A stretch of DNA of 64,000 nucleotides. It comes from Moniliella sp. 'wahieum' (lineage: Eukaryota > Basidiomycota > Moniliellomycetes > Moniliellales > Moniliellaceae). Position 1 is the stretch's first letter, and each line of letters begins with the position of its first letter. Position numbers and translations under genes: made by a program. This document shows, in pieces, positions 45,995 to 57,650 of the stretch. Where the stretch lies: contig RSEE01000054.1 in NCBI GenBank assembly GCA_003971905.1, positions 62,001 to 126,000 on the forward strand. The letters run 5' to 3'. The notes below the pieces were generated by a model. It was not told the DNA's origin. It made no database searches and was given only the letters and a program-made list of their open reading frames with translations.

Positions 45995-48900
45995 ATGCAC
46001 TCCAACGAGCGCGACAAGCTGCTGGAAGTACTCCAGTCCCGCATTAACGCCGAGTGCGTGACGTCCGAGGGCTATCGCAAATTCGCAATGCCCACCGTGA
46101 CTCCAACAATAACGACGCTCAGCGTCTAGCCGAGTCACGCCTCGCCAACAGTGGCAAGAAGATCGAGTCGTACGAGGAGCAGGTCCGCGAGCTCACCGCA
46201 GCTCCCGGCTCACCGCCCAAGAAGCTCACTCCGCTGACCTCATCAAGTACGACACGCCCTCGGCACCGCCAAAACAGTCGCTTGCTCGAACTGCTAGAGT
46301 ACCGGTTCCAAACCGAGATTCAGATCGCCGACGCGACCGAAAAGATGCTCAAAATCTGGCAGGGCTCTCCTTCACCAGACCGCCACTTGATGCACGACAC
46401 TGAGGTCAACTGCGTCGAGGCCAAGTATAAAATCCAGCTGATTGAGCGCGCCCTCGACAAGTACAAGCGCCTCCTCGTTGCCGAGGAACGCACCAACAGA
46501 AAATGGTATGCATTCTCTCCTGCCCCCTCGCCCCCTTTTCACGTGCGAATGGTGTTGACAACGCGGGCTGCTAGCTTTGCTCGCCCAGCGCCGCGAAAAC
46601 CGAAAGTTGTCGGGCACGCTCCAGATCTTCATCAAGAGCGCGCGCTATGTCGATCACCTTCCCCCTCGAGTGGGTACCAAGAAACGTGAGACGTACATTA
46701 CTTTGCGCAGCGACCAGGACGTCATTGCCCATACCAGCCTCTCCCAAACCGACACGTGGGGCGAGAAATTTGAAATCCCGGTGGCAAGCGTACACGATTG
46801 AGCTTATATCCACGACAACTTGTCTAATATCGCGTTCCGTGGTACTGAGAAGGCGCCCGTGGGCTTTGTCTGGATCCGTTTGGCAGATGTGGTTGACGAA
46901 CAGCGTCGACTCAAGATATTCGCTTGCGGCAGCTTATCAACCAAAGTGGCCACACTGATGGCAGCGGCACTGGCTTGTACGACATGGCATCTCTGGGCAA
47001 CTCGCTCCAGGCTGAACCATTACAGCCCATTCATAGTCGAGCCTGAAGGTGCGCTCGAGCTGACAGTCAACTTTATCAAGAGCAATGCGGCCAAGGGCCC
47101 CTATGAAGGTCCCCTAGGCCGTAAAGGTGCCGTACGCAAGCAGCGTCCCGTCAGCCAGAAGGTCACGGTCATGGGTCATCTCTTTGTTAGTACGCAGTTC
47201 TACACGCTTATGCGCTGCGCCGTCTGCGGTGGCAACTTGATCAAAGAAGGATTCGAGTGCGAGCACTGTCACTTTGCTTGTCATCGCCGTTGCTTGGATG
47301 ATGTTTCCCAAGTGTGTTTCGCGCACGATCAGAGACGAAGGAAAGCCGGAAGGGGGCAACATTTCGGAGAACTACAGGATTCCTCATCGCTTCGAGCCCT
47401 TCACCAACATTGGTATAAACTGGTGCTTCCATTGCGGGCACATGCTCCCTATTGGCCGGCGCTCGGCGCGCAAGTGCTCAGAATGTGCCGTTACAGCCCA
47501 TACGGACTGCACGGCTAGTATCCCGCACATGTGCGGGATCAACCCCGAGATCATCCGTGCGCTTAAGCTTGCCCACCCTGCGGCGCCCCGTCCTCGGCCC
47601 GAAAGGAAGGAAAAGCCGTTACCGGCGCCTCAGACATTGACCCAGACCACCACACCGCCTGGGCCGTCTCTGGTTCTTAGTCCCACCCAGCCTTCCTCCT
47701 CCTCACCAGTTACCAGGCCCCCCAGCGCTACCATCCCCGAAGAGCACCCGGTGCCCTACCCCCGTTGGCAACCACACCCTCATCATCAGAGTGCAATTAC
47801 CCTGTCAGTTATAAGGAACAACCGACGCCCGGCCACTCACCTCTAGGTGATAGCATTTCTCTTTACTCGTCCCCTTCATCAGGGTGCGAACACCCACACG
47901 GACCACAGCAAATGCCTACCAGCGACAGAGTGACTTTGCCGCCAGCCCCCCAAATTCCCGCGGCGCTTCCCGAGCCCATCCATCCCAGTCCTCCTCCCGT
48001 TTCTTCTGCACATCCTGCACCCGATCCTCAACTGGCGGTGGCACAGCCAATACCACCGCCTGCTCCGACATCGGGCCAGGACATGCCCGGGCCGAAAGGG
48101 AAGCCTGTCTCGCTGAATGACTTTGTCTTCCACAGTGTACTGGGCAAGGGCAACTTTGGCAAGGTCATGCTGGCTGAGGAGCTTGCGACTGGTGAATTGG
48201 TGGCCAAGGCGTTGAAAAAGGCGCCTTGCATCGAAAATGACGAGGTTGAAAGTCTGCGAAGCGAAAAGAGAGTGTTTCAGGTTGCTTCGCTGGGACGGCA
48301 TCCGTTTTTACTCAGTTTCCACTCGTGTTTTCAAACCACGACACGCATCTACTTTGTTATGGAATACATCTCGGGCGGAGACCTGATGCTCCACATTCAA
48401 AATAAGCGGTTTTCACGCCAGCAAATCAAGTTTTATGCTGCCGAGGTTCTCCTCGCTCTCGAGTACTTCCACGCCCAGGGGATTGTTTACCGCGACATCA
48501 AGCTCGACAATATCCTCCTTAGCCTCGATGGTCACGTCAAGCTGGCAGATTACGGTTTGTGCAAAGAGAACATGTGGGTTGATTCAACGACCACCACTTT
48601 CTGTGGCACACCCGAGTTTATGGCGCTGAAGTACATCCCCCTCCCCCTCCTCCTTTCCCCCTCCTGCAGGCATTTTCGATTAGACACACTCTGGCTGAGA
48701 CTCTTTCTTCTTCCCTAGATTCTTTTGGAAAAGCCCTACACGCGGGCGGTGGACTGGTGGGCGTTTGGCATCATGCTCTACGAGATGATCCTTGGCAAAG
48801 CCCCCTTCTCTGGAGACGATGAGGACGAGATTTTTGATGCGATTTTGGAGGATGAACCGCTTTTCCCGCTTCAGATGCCGCCACACAGCGTGCCACTGCT

Positions 48901-49187
48901 GACGCAACTACTCGAGCGCGACCCAAAGAAGCGGTTGGGAGCCGGGCCAGAGGATGCGGCGGAGATCAAGCGGCACCCCTACTTTTCCGATATCGATTGG
49001 GACGCGCTCTATGCCAAACAAATCCCGGCCCCGTTCAAGCCAACGCTCAAGTCCAAGACCGACACGTCGTGGTTCGACAAGGAGTTTACCAGCGAACGCC
49101 CAACCCTTACCCCGGTCAACTCCCTCCCTCCCCTCCGACCAGAATGAGTTTGCCGACTTTGACTGGACCATGCCAGGACACGCTTAA
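45995..49187 (+). CDS. PKC1: Protein kinase C (fungal Pkc1)
   Basis: Effector of Rho1 in the cell-wall integrity pathway. Order seen: HR1 repeats ([16 protein letters not shown] at the start; [20 protein letters not shown] and [17 protein letters not shown] near 46.3-46.5 kb), a C2-like segment ([19 protein letters not shown], 46.6 kb), two C1 zinc domains (47.18-47.32 and 47.39-47.54 kb), a Pro/Ser-rich linker, then the kinase (48.11 kb on). Motifs: [32 protein letters not shown] (DYG, typical of fungal Pkc1), [10 protein letters not shown], and hydrophobic motif FADFDW near the end. The ATP-lysine motif reads VAKALKK, one residue shorter than the usual VAIKVLKK. An 88-bp intron fits at 48631-48718. 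Five or more frame changes interrupt the gene. Confidence 0.94.
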
Positions 49188-49938
49188 TGGGACACTTACC
49201 ATCGTTGCAACGCTCACGCCGTGGGAGCGGAGCAGATTGGGCGTATAAGTGACCCCATATACCTCCCCTCTCCTCCCCCTCCCCTCCCTCACTTCCCCTC
49301 ACCTCACTTCCTTTTCTTGGCCCCATGGATAACCCTCTCATGTGTTGATACCCCCTCTCTTACCTCTCCTCCTCTGCTGGTGCTGTTTTCAATGCACTTG
49401 CCTCTGAACCTGCTCAGTCCTTCTTCCTACTTGAAGCTTGAAGCTTGACGAAAATGCCATGGGGCTGCGGCCCACTATCTAACGCCTGACGGTTGGTCTG
49501 GTGCCCTGCCCCGCTACGGCGCCGGGGGCTGTGTATGGTAGAGCTGCGCATAGATAGCCGCCCCTGCGCCGTGTCGTGCACGGGGTAAGGCGTGTGGCCG
49601 AGGGCTATACAGCCAACGGCGGAAGCTTGAAGCTTGTTGGTTGACGCTGGAAGGTGGAGGCTGGTCCGCCGCGCCGCCCGGACCTAAGCCTACCCTGGCC
49701 CTCGACCGCGGGATGCCGCGGCTGGGCGGGGCAGGCGAGCGTAGCAACCAGTGCGCTAAGCGAGCGCTGCTTGGTCGCTGCGGCGGCGCGCCTCGGGTGG
49801 AGCGTGCGGTTGTGTGTGTGGCCCGCCGCCCCCCCTCGCAGCTCGGCCAGGCCGAGGACCATAAAAGAGCAGGAGGAGAGTGCCCCCCCCCCCGCCGCCG
49901 CGCCCCCCACCGCACCCGACTCTGGTCCGCTTCGCGTC
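49188..49938. other. Intergenic between PKC1 and the SDR gene
   Basis: C/T-rich 3' region, then GC-rich DNA with two short TGAAGCT repeats (49.43 and 49.62 kb). No gene recognised. Confidence 0.45.
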
Positions 49939-50757
49939 ATGGCCGCCGCTCCGCCCAAGTTCAATGTCCTGGCAGGCAAGCGCATCGTCATCTTTGGAGG
50001 CACGTCGGGCATTGGCCTAGCTGTTGCCCAGGGAGCTATTGAGGAGGGCGCGAGTGTCTTGGTGGTCAGCAGCTCGGCCACCAAGGTGGCCGATGCGGTG
50101 CGGCAACTGTCCGACCCCCATCTCACCTACAATGCCAGTCCCGCCCGCGCGTGCCGGCGCGACACTCGACCTGGCGCAAGGCGCGACGCTCGAAGCCAGC
50201 CTGGAACGCTTGTTTGCCCACCACTTGCCCAGCGCGTGGACGGGCGCGTGGACCACCTTGTCCATACCGCCGGACGCTTCCCCAAGAAGCACACGCTCAT
50301 CACCGATGTATCCTACCCGAGCTGCACGCCGTTGCCGACGCACGTCTGATCTCGGTCTTGCTCATCGCCAAGGTAGCGTCCAAGGTGTGGACCCAGGTGG
50401 GTCCTACACGCTCACCGGCGGCGCGTTCCATCTCAAGCCTCCTGCAGGTGGGATTGTACGTGGATTTCATGGTGGTGCAGGGTGGGGGGGGAAGGAAGGG
50501 CCGGATAAAGATTGACGTGTGTGTGGGTGCGGATAGGGCAGTGTGTTTGTCGGTGCGCTCGAGACGGCGGCACGCAGCATGTCGGTCGACTTTGCCAAGG
50601 TGGGCTTGCATGTGCGGGTCAATGTGGTGGCACCTGGGTTTTTCTGACGCCCCTGGCCAAGGACATGCCGCCGCCGCGGTCACCGCCCTGGGGCAGGCAA
50701 CGCTTTTGCCCCCCGGCAAAGTGACGGGACCCGAGATGATTGCCCAAACATACTGTA
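49939..50757 (+). CDS. Short-chain dehydrogenase/reductase
   Basis: NAD(P)-dependent oxidoreductase of unknown substrate. Start MAAAPPKFNVLAGKRIVIFG leads into the cofactor loop GGTSGIGLAVAQGA and a VLVVSSSATKVADAVRQLSD second strand. Later segments are SYTLTGGAFHLKPPAGGIVR (about 50.40-50.46 kb) and ALETAARSMSVDFAKVGLHV with VRVNVVAPGF (50.56-50.64 kb), then GQATLLPPGKVTGPEMIAQT. The usual active-site Tyr-x3-Lys is not visible between these; the TLTGGA...KP pattern matches SDR relatives that also lack the standard tetrad. Several frame changes, and probably one intron around 50.45-50.55 kb. The stop is not fixed. Confidence 0.75.
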
Positions 50758-51474
50758 CGTCTCCATCTCCGTCTACTTTTACGTTTACGTCTTGCTCGGC
50801 TCCTCGCTGGGGTGGGGCTGTGGTGGTGCACTGGAGGCTGACAGCTGTTGGCCAACAGTGGGAGTCATGAAAGACAGTTCGCTGGTGGTCAGTCCATCCG
50901 TTCCGAGGCGGGATGGCTTCTCAAGTAAAGCCGAGATCGTCTCCAAGGCTGCCCAAGATCGGGTTTGCTCGCCATATAGCCTCCTGCCCTCTGTTCCCGT
51001 CCTCTCGTCCTCCTGTCCTCTCCTTCTGCGCGTTTCTACGTGAGACCGACGTTCTCATGTCCCTCTTAGCCCCAATGGCCACTGTGTATGTAGTACATGC
51101 ATCTCGTGCGCAGCACCCGAACCCATCTTATAGGCCCGAGGTTGCCAGCCAGTCATACTTACTACTCGCTCGTCGTTTCCCCTGGCCGAACCAGTTTCCT
51201 TCTGAGGGAGCAGAGTAGACGAAACCTAGAGTAGACAGTGGGTGCCATCACTACGCTTCACTTCGATCGTCTCGGAGAACCCCATCGGGAGTCAGAGTCA
51301 CAGGCGGGGGAAAAGATGACCAAAGCAAGGCCGAATAAGCAGGCGAGGGTTGGCCACGGATGGGTAGAGGCAGTGGGGGAAGGATGGTAAAAAATAGAGA
51401 CCAGAGGCACATTCCCTGCGAGCCTACCCACCTCTCCGGCAGCGACGGTCCCCTGCAGCCACAGCGCCGCCATG
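50758..51474. other. Intergenic
   Basis: 3' region of the dehydrogenase gene and downstream part of the minus-strand neighbour. No gene recognised. Confidence 0.4.
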
Positions 51475-54278
51475 CTAGGCATAGGCGCTTGCCTCCTCGG
51501 CCAAGGCAGCCAGTTCATCTGCCATCTCTTCATCCTCATCGCGCATTGGCGCCGCTGGGCGGAAGAGGTAAGCGGCGGAGCGAAGACTTGCTGTTCCGTC
51601 GTCAGGGCCGCCTGGGCTTGCAGGTCCGCCAACATTGTCGCAAGCGCGCGGTGGCTGCCTTGGCTTCGGCCTGAACGGTGGCTTGGTGGGAGGAGACTTG
51701 GTCTCGTTGGCTGGCCAAGTAAAGTTGCTGCTCCATGAGCTGTTCTCGTGCCTCGTCCACGTCGCCCTCGACTTCGATGACCTGGGACTCGAGGTGGGCC
51801 AAGTGCCTGCGCGTCCGTTTGAGCCGTTGATTCAACTCGCTGGACCGAACCATGGCTTGGGTGCACTTTTCTGCCACTTGTTGGCGCTTGGTGCGAAGCG
51901 TGTGCGCCTCGAGCTTGGCCATCTCTTGCGACATGCCCACCACGCTCGTCTGGCTCGTCACCACCCGTGCAGACCAGCGCTCCTTCTCGCCGCGCAGAAT
52001 GAACGGCCCCGTGCAGAGACGCGGCAGATAACCATTGTTGGTCCCGTTTCGGCGCGTGGTAGGGTCCGGTGAGGCGCGCGGCAGTTCGACTTCAATCCGT
52101 TTGGCCAGCGCTTCGGGGGGAATGTCATCGGGATAGCCGGTGAGTGCCAAGGGTTCCCCCAGCGTCAGCTCCAATTCGAGGTTGATCGGTGCTAAGGGCG
52201 ATACGCTGCCTCCGATGCCAGTGCCGGGATGAGAGGAAGCAATGACGGTAGCCCCATGTGCATCGACCTCTTTGTCAAGGATGCAGTTGCCTAGAGCATC
52301 CACAAACGAATTGTAGGTGGCGCTGCGCATCAGCAGGTCCACCAGCGCATTGGGCAGCGTGAGCAGCACGCTTTGTGGCAACCGAGGTTCGACAACGAGG
52401 ACCAGCATCGAATGATGGATCACAGACAGCGTCGAATTCCTTTCGCCCTCGTACAAGCCAACCGGCAGAGGCCCCGACAAGGGCACCACCCACACGGGTT
52501 TGGCCAACAGAATGGACTTTTCACTGGGCGGCCGCCATTGGTCCTGCTCAACAAACGTGGCCAGTGCCGTGCGCACCCCCAAGGGGAGACGCGTGGCTTG
52601 GCGCACCTTTTGCGCCACGTACCGCCTCTGCGCAAGAGGAAGAGGGCGTGCCGTACCCAGCGGCGCACTGGGAGGCAACCGCTCCGGCGGAGCGGGGACC
52701 GCCCCAGACCAGGCACCAAGGTGTACCTCTCATCCGACAGCGGGCGAATTTCGTCCAGACGGTCCCCCACCTCAATCCCTTCTCTCTCCAACGTCGGCGA
52801 CCATTGGATGGGACGGGGATGGGGTCGCCAGTCCTGCCCATTCAGTCGGAGCGGAACTTCGGTCTCGCCAGGCAACCAAATGACCGTCTGATCAGGCGAA
52901 GGGTGGCCCTCCTCCTCCACAAGGAAGGCGACTGAGAGGAAGTAGTCTGGGGCGCACGAGAAGTTACTGGAGCGGGTGCGGGTGCGGAAGCGGGTGCGGG
53001 TGTGGGAGCGGGTGCGGAAGCGGGTGCGGAAGCGGGAGCGGGAGGCGATGCGGCGGTTCCCTGTGGCCGGGATGGTGGGATCGTTGGGCGGTGGGCGAGT
53101 TTCGGTGCCGGAATAGAAGGTTGAGGATCAGAAGGACGTGGAGGTTCAAAGGATCCCAGTTCCCCATCCGATTCATCCATAGCTTCCGGGGGAGAGATGA
53201 ACAACGGGGGAGACGCGCCCGTTCCTCTTCCATTTAGTGAGTCGTCAAACTCGTCCTGATGAGCGCTGATTGGAGTCAATGGTGACGAAGCTCGAGAGAC
53301 GTCACTTTGCACATCATCAGGGGGTATTTGCCCTGAAGAAACTGGAGAAGCAATCGTTTGGGTTTGTCGCAAGTCCAGTGACGCAGAGTCCCTCACCCCA
53401 GATTCCGTCGCCGAAGGTTTGGAAAGAGGAGGAGGCAACGGCCGCTCCTTGGCAGATGACGCCTTTGTCAGTTCCAACCGAGGCGGGGAGTGGGGCAGCA
53501 TCGAATGAAAGTCTTCCGGCTTGCCGAGGGATGAGATGGGCAGACGCGGTCGCTTATTGCGCGATTCAACCGACTCGTCCAGGGGACGTTTGCCTGTAAC
53601 TGGCTTCGAGGAGCCATGCATTGGTGCCTGGGGCAAAGTAAAAGTCAGAAAAGGAGTGCGGAAAAGTGGAGCAGAGCGAATAACTCACAGACGCTTCTCC
53701 AGTAGAAGCTAATTCTAGACGCTGGGTAGGATGGGATGAGGGGTTGGACGAAGAGGTGGACTGAAGGCTGGCCTGGGGATGGGACTGAAACTGGACTGGG
53801 GCTTGGATTCCCGCTTCGAAGCTCGCCCGAGCTCAGTGTGTGGAGCGGGTTCGGATACAGGCTCTGGTTTGTGTATCGGCTGGGGCGCCACTGCGGGCGC
53901 TGGATGAAGGTCGGATTGGGGCGGGGGGCTGGAGGAGGAGCAGGAGGGGACAGCTGGGGCTGGAGATCGCGTAGAGCGGGAGGCGGAGGCGGAGTGCCTG
54001 GTCGATGCCGAGGACAGTAGTTCGGTCCTGCTTGTCGAGTGACGCGGCATGGATGTTGGCCATGAGGAGGCTGCGGCGCAGGCGGGAGGGGGCGAGTGTG
54101 GAGGGGAGGGTCCATTGGGTGGAGGGGGGGGGAGGGGGCGCGGGGTTGGGCGGAGGGGCCGGGATGCGGGGGCGGAGGCGGTGGTCTTGGCCCTGGCGGG
54201 GCTCTGGGTGGCGGAGGCGGATCTGCGCGCCGAGGGAGCACGGCTGCTGGTGCGCGATCTGTGATGGCGGCTGGCCAT
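51475..54278 (-). CDS. Hypothetical protein: disordered N-terminus, coiled-coil C-terminus
   Basis: Not recognised. Start chosen at 54278 (MASRHHRSRTSSRAPSARRS). A Ser/Pro/Ala-rich N-terminal half is split by a 61-bp GT-AG intron (53628-53688); exon 2 begins near APMHGSSKPVTGKRPLDESV with a basic KRPR-type stretch suggesting a nuclear protein. A Pro-Ala repeat lies at 52.97-53.05 kb. An ordered middle follows (VIWLPGETEVPLRLNGQDWR, VWVVPLSGPLPVGLYEGERN, VLLTLPNALVDLLMRSATYN). The last 150 residues are charged and heptad-like (EMAKLEAHTLRTKRQQVAEK, LNQRLKRTRRHLAHLESQVI), a likely coiled coil, ending DEEMADELAALAEEASAYA at 51475. Three or four frame changes. Confidence 0.6.
52966..53050 (-). 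repeat. Hexanucleotide repeat encoding Pro-Ala
   Basis: About 13 copies of a GCGGGT/GCGGAA-type hexamer inside the hypothetical gene, read on the minus strand as Pro-Ala or Ser-Ala dipeptides. Confidence 0.8.
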
Positions 54279-54520
54279 CGTGGAGCAACAGGTGGCGGTG
54301 GTGGGCTGGGCGTGGGTGGTGTTGTGCGCAAGATAAATCCCGCGCGGCCGACTAAACGCCTCGACTTGTGCTTCGACCCGAGGCAGGCGGGATTGAATAT
54401 TGGTTGCCTTGCGAGTGCCCGTCCAGCGCGTGCGGCTTCCCATTTCAAGTTTTCTGCGGGTTGCAGTTTTCATGCCAATCAGCGACCACCTGTCCCGAGC
54501 TATCCAACCCGGTGACCAAC

Positions 54521-54620
54521 GGTCGGATGGTCTAGCTGGTCATGACGTACGCTTCACATCCTGGAGCAACAGGTCTCGTTGAGACGCGTAAGGTCCCCGG
54601 TTCGATCCCGGGTTCGATCA
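54521..54620 (+). tRNA. tRNA-Val (anticodon CAC) with intron
   Basis: Acceptor arms GGTCGGA and TTCGATC pair over seven positions with two G-U wobbles, discriminator A. D stem GTC/GAC, anticodon stem TACGC/GCGTA, loop TTCACA plus C with anticodon CAC at 54555-54557, T arm CCCGG-TTCGATC-CCGGG. A 26-nt intron (54559-54584) sits one base after the anticodon, the normal place in eukaryotic nuclear tRNAs. A T run at 54621-54625 would terminate RNA polymerase III. Confidence 0.93.
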
Positions 54621-54625
54621 TTTTT
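54621..54625 (+). terminator. RNA polymerase III terminator
   Basis: TTTTT directly after the tRNA discriminator base. Confidence 0.75.
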
Positions 54626-54983
54626 GCTTTAGAACACCCTGCCGTAGCACAACTATGCCCTGGCATTTCAACATTTCGATTTGGGTCGCCTCTCTGCCAG
54701 TGCTTTTCGCATCACGCGTGCGGCTGATCACGCATCTTTTGATCGATGCGGCGCTGGCCTCGAGTCGATCTGGCACTCCGCCCATGGCTCTCTCCGAATC
54801 GTACCATCATCTCCCCATGCATGCATGGCACGACACAACACGACAGGACACGTGCTCAGGAGATTCGTTGGATAGCGTGTGGCTGGCTACCTCCAAGTCC
54901 AGCAATGGATACTTGATCCAGGGAGTATGTGCGCCGGTGGTGGCGTTTGGTTATTCTGCTCTTTTCCCGTTGAGACGGATGCC
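54626..54983. other. Spacer between tRNA and solo LTR
   Basis: No gene recognised. The LTR lies about 360 bp downstream of a pol III gene; Ty1/copia elements of some fungi favour such sites. Confidence 0.4.
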
Positions 54984-55208
54984 TGTTCAGCCACCCGGTG
55001 GTTCGTGTGCTTTGGTCAACTACGTCCCTGCAATTCCTCAGGCCTCAGGCCTAGGAGTTCCGTTGATTTCTCTCCCGTGTTTTCCTTGTTCCGTGGCCCC
55101 TGGTGGCGATTCGCTGGTTGTTCCTCTGTAGTCGTTGCTGGTTGGCTTAGACCACCACCAGTGCGATTGCATCGCCCTCGAAGACAATCAGGACTCCGGG
55201 TCTCATCA
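54984..55208 (+). mobile_element. Solo LTR, copia-related (copy B)
   Basis: 225 bp beginning TGTTCAGCCA and ending TCTCATCA, flanked by a perfect 5-bp duplication ATGCC (54979-54983 and 55209-55213). Clearly homologous to copy A at 44984-45226 in the same orientation, and in its 3' half to the LTRs of the 36.7-42.2 kb element. No internal sequence remains. Confidence 0.85.
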
Positions 55209-55213
55209 ATGCC

Positions 55214-55889
55214 TGTGGCAAAGGCCGGAGGCCCCGGCCTCTCAGTCTGAGGAGTCAGCCTGACTAGTGACTAGTGACTATTGACTGGGTGGGGTGGTCT
55301 TTCCAACTCTGGGGTGTCTGTGAATAGAGGACGAGGCCCAAATCCCGCCCCAAGGCTTGGTTTGGCGAGAGACTTACATACGCACACGGCCAGGCGGAAC
55401 GAGGTTATTACAGTGCGAGTCGTCCGTCCCCTATAAACGCAGTGGCCCGACACCACCCAAACTCCACGTATTAGTAGCGGGTGTGCGCTGAAGTGCCGAG
55501 GCACACTGAGGTCTGAGGCTGAGGCCGTCTGGGTCTTCTGAGGCCTGAGGGGACGAACGTTTGTCGATGTTGGCCAAGGACAAGTATCACTGGTGGCTCA
55601 TCTCATCGATTGCTTGCTCGAGCTCAGCAGCGCACAGCCAGCGCCTGCCATCGCCCCGCCCGGCCTGTGTGCCAACCGTGACCGTCACACTAGCAGCGCC
55701 GCACTGCACCACCGCTCCTGCACGGACCATCCTGTTTCGAAGGTACCTGCGTACGCCTAAGACCCTGCGCATCTGGCCTGAGGCGCCTGAAACCCAGCTT
55801 CATCAACTGCATCATCTCCGGTTTGCGGGTGAGATCTTTCCTGTCATGCCCCGGGGTAGCCCAGTTCGCCCCCCCACCACACCATCGCC
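55214..55889. other. Intergenic
   Basis: TGACTAG heptamer units at 55259-55282, and TGAGGCC-type words near 55.5 kb. No gene recognised. Confidence 0.4.
55259..55282. repeat. TGACTAG heptamer array
   Basis: Three units of TGACTAG (palindrome CTAG) in the TGA orientation, about 50 bp after the solo LTR duplication. Confidence 0.75.
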
Positions 55890-56929
55890 ATGTCTTCATC
55901 CCAACCCAAGTCGGCCCCGTCGTCTGAAGACCCTGCCCGACTAGCCGCGCTGCACCAACGCATTGCGGCGCTCGAAGCCGAGGTGGCTGAGCTCAAGCGC
56001 ACGCTCCCTCCGCCAGCCAAGGTGGTCGCGGTGCCCTCCCCGGTTCCCCTGCCGCCCCCGTCTCCTCCTTTGCCGCAGCCCTGCCCCAGCCGGCCCGCTT
56101 TGCGCCTAACTGGGATCAGCAAGTTTCCACGTTTGCTGAAACAGGTCTCAAGCCGGAGCTGGTGTCGGCTCTGCGTGAGAATGGGTACGACTAGCATGCT
56201 CCCTCTTTCGTCCGACACTGAGGCCCCGTTCTTTATTCGTGTTGCTGACTCCCAATTCCCCTTCCAGGTTCATCAAACCGACCGCGCTGCAGTCAACGGC
56301 CATTGTGCCGCTGATTCAGGGCAAGACGATGCTCTTGCAGTGCCCGGCTGGCGGTGGCCGTACAATCAGTTATGCTCTGAGTGCGCTTCAAGCAATTGAC
56401 CCCAACAGCAAGCACGTCCAAGTTCTCATCCTGGCTGCCTCTAAGGAGCGAGCCGCACAGATTGTCCACGATATTCGTGCCTTGTCAGGTGGTATTTGGG
56501 GGGCCAGTGATTCGGACGATGACGTTGCCAGTCGAGTGTACTCTTGCTTGCCAGGCACCAAGACGGACACTGACCGCCATGCCCTATCTGCCCGCCCGAA
56601 TTGCGTGGTGGGCACGCCTGGACGGGTGTTCCATTTGCTGGACCGAGCGCATCTGCCCATCTCGCACTTGCGCCTGCTCATTGCCGACGAAGTGGATGAC
56701 TTACTTACCACCTTCCGCCAGCTCGTGATGGAGATTATGCGCTTCCTCCCCTCCCCGGACCGCGGACCATGGCTTACAGACAGTCTGGGGGGCGGACCAC
56801 TTTAACAGCAAACTCCTCTCCGGCGCACTTCAGTTCGCTCCGAACCCGACAATGTGTGCCGTTCGACGCAAGGATGGGGTCTGGCGCGTGGTCACGGTCA
56901 AGAAGGACGCTGAGCAGGCGAAGATGTAA
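55890..56929 (+). CDS. Single-lobe DEAD-box-like protein with degenerate motifs
   Basis: Related to the eIF4A-type RecA lobe 1. A helical N-terminus (ARLAALHQRIAALEAEVAEL) and a Pro-rich linker precede the helicase start (NWDQQVSTFAETGLKPELVS). An 83-bp GT-AG intron at 56185-56267 joins in phase to FIKPTALQSTAIVPLIQGKT. Motif I reads PAGGGRT, with Arg where the ATP-binding Lys should be. PNCVVGTPGRVFHLLD matches motif Ib, and motif II reads DEVD (IADEVDDLL). A SAT motif is not evident. Instead of a second RecA lobe the protein continues HFNSKLLSGALQFAPNPTMC and ends VTVKKDAEQAKM at 56929. It is therefore unlikely to be an active helicase. Two or three frame changes near 56.1 and 56.77 kb. Function unknown. 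Confidence 0.7.
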
Positions 56930-57650
56930 GGGCGTATCTTGCACCCAGCCATGTGCTATTCCCAAGCCTGTATCATGCACAGCAGGGCGTTTTTCAGTGT
57001 CTGCCTACTATTTCTTTTGCTACAATCATAACGCGTAACTATCCTTCATGTTGGCGAGGAAATGCTGGTTCGATCTGGTAATCTGCAAACGGTGAATACA
57101 GCTACACTGCATTAGCTGATCTACCTGATAGTGCTTCGATCTGTGTGCGGCCTGAATACTAGTTCGGATCTTCCAACAGTGTTCAGACTTGGTCGACCGT
57201 AAGATCCTCATCTAAAGACTCGTCCAGTAGGTACTTTGGCGTGCAGGCATGAATGTTCCGGTCTTCTCCAGGAGCTTCACGGCGAGTGGTCTCCGCGATC
57301 AGGCATGCTATCACAACGAAGTAAGCGTCATACACGAGCAGCTACAGCACGTCGACCTGCTCCGGTCATGAAGTTGATGCAGCTCAGACTTTCCAATTTA
57401 CCCAGCTAACCAGCCTGTTCAGACGGACGCAGGACACAGGCTACCCAAGGCTACCCGGACCTTCTCGACATGGGCCCAAGGAATGCTTGTCACCCACAAT
57501 GACCACTTGGTATGCACCCCATTATGCCCGGTCCAAGTTAACCATTCTTCCCTGGCGTGCCCTTGCCAAAACACCTACACAAGTGTGCAACAACAATGGT
57601 CCGCGATGAACAGGTTGTGTATGCATATAAATCGTCCAGCACCATTCACG
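56930..57650. other. Intergenic between convergent genes
   Basis: No gene recognised in this 3'-to-3' spacer. Confidence 0.5.
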
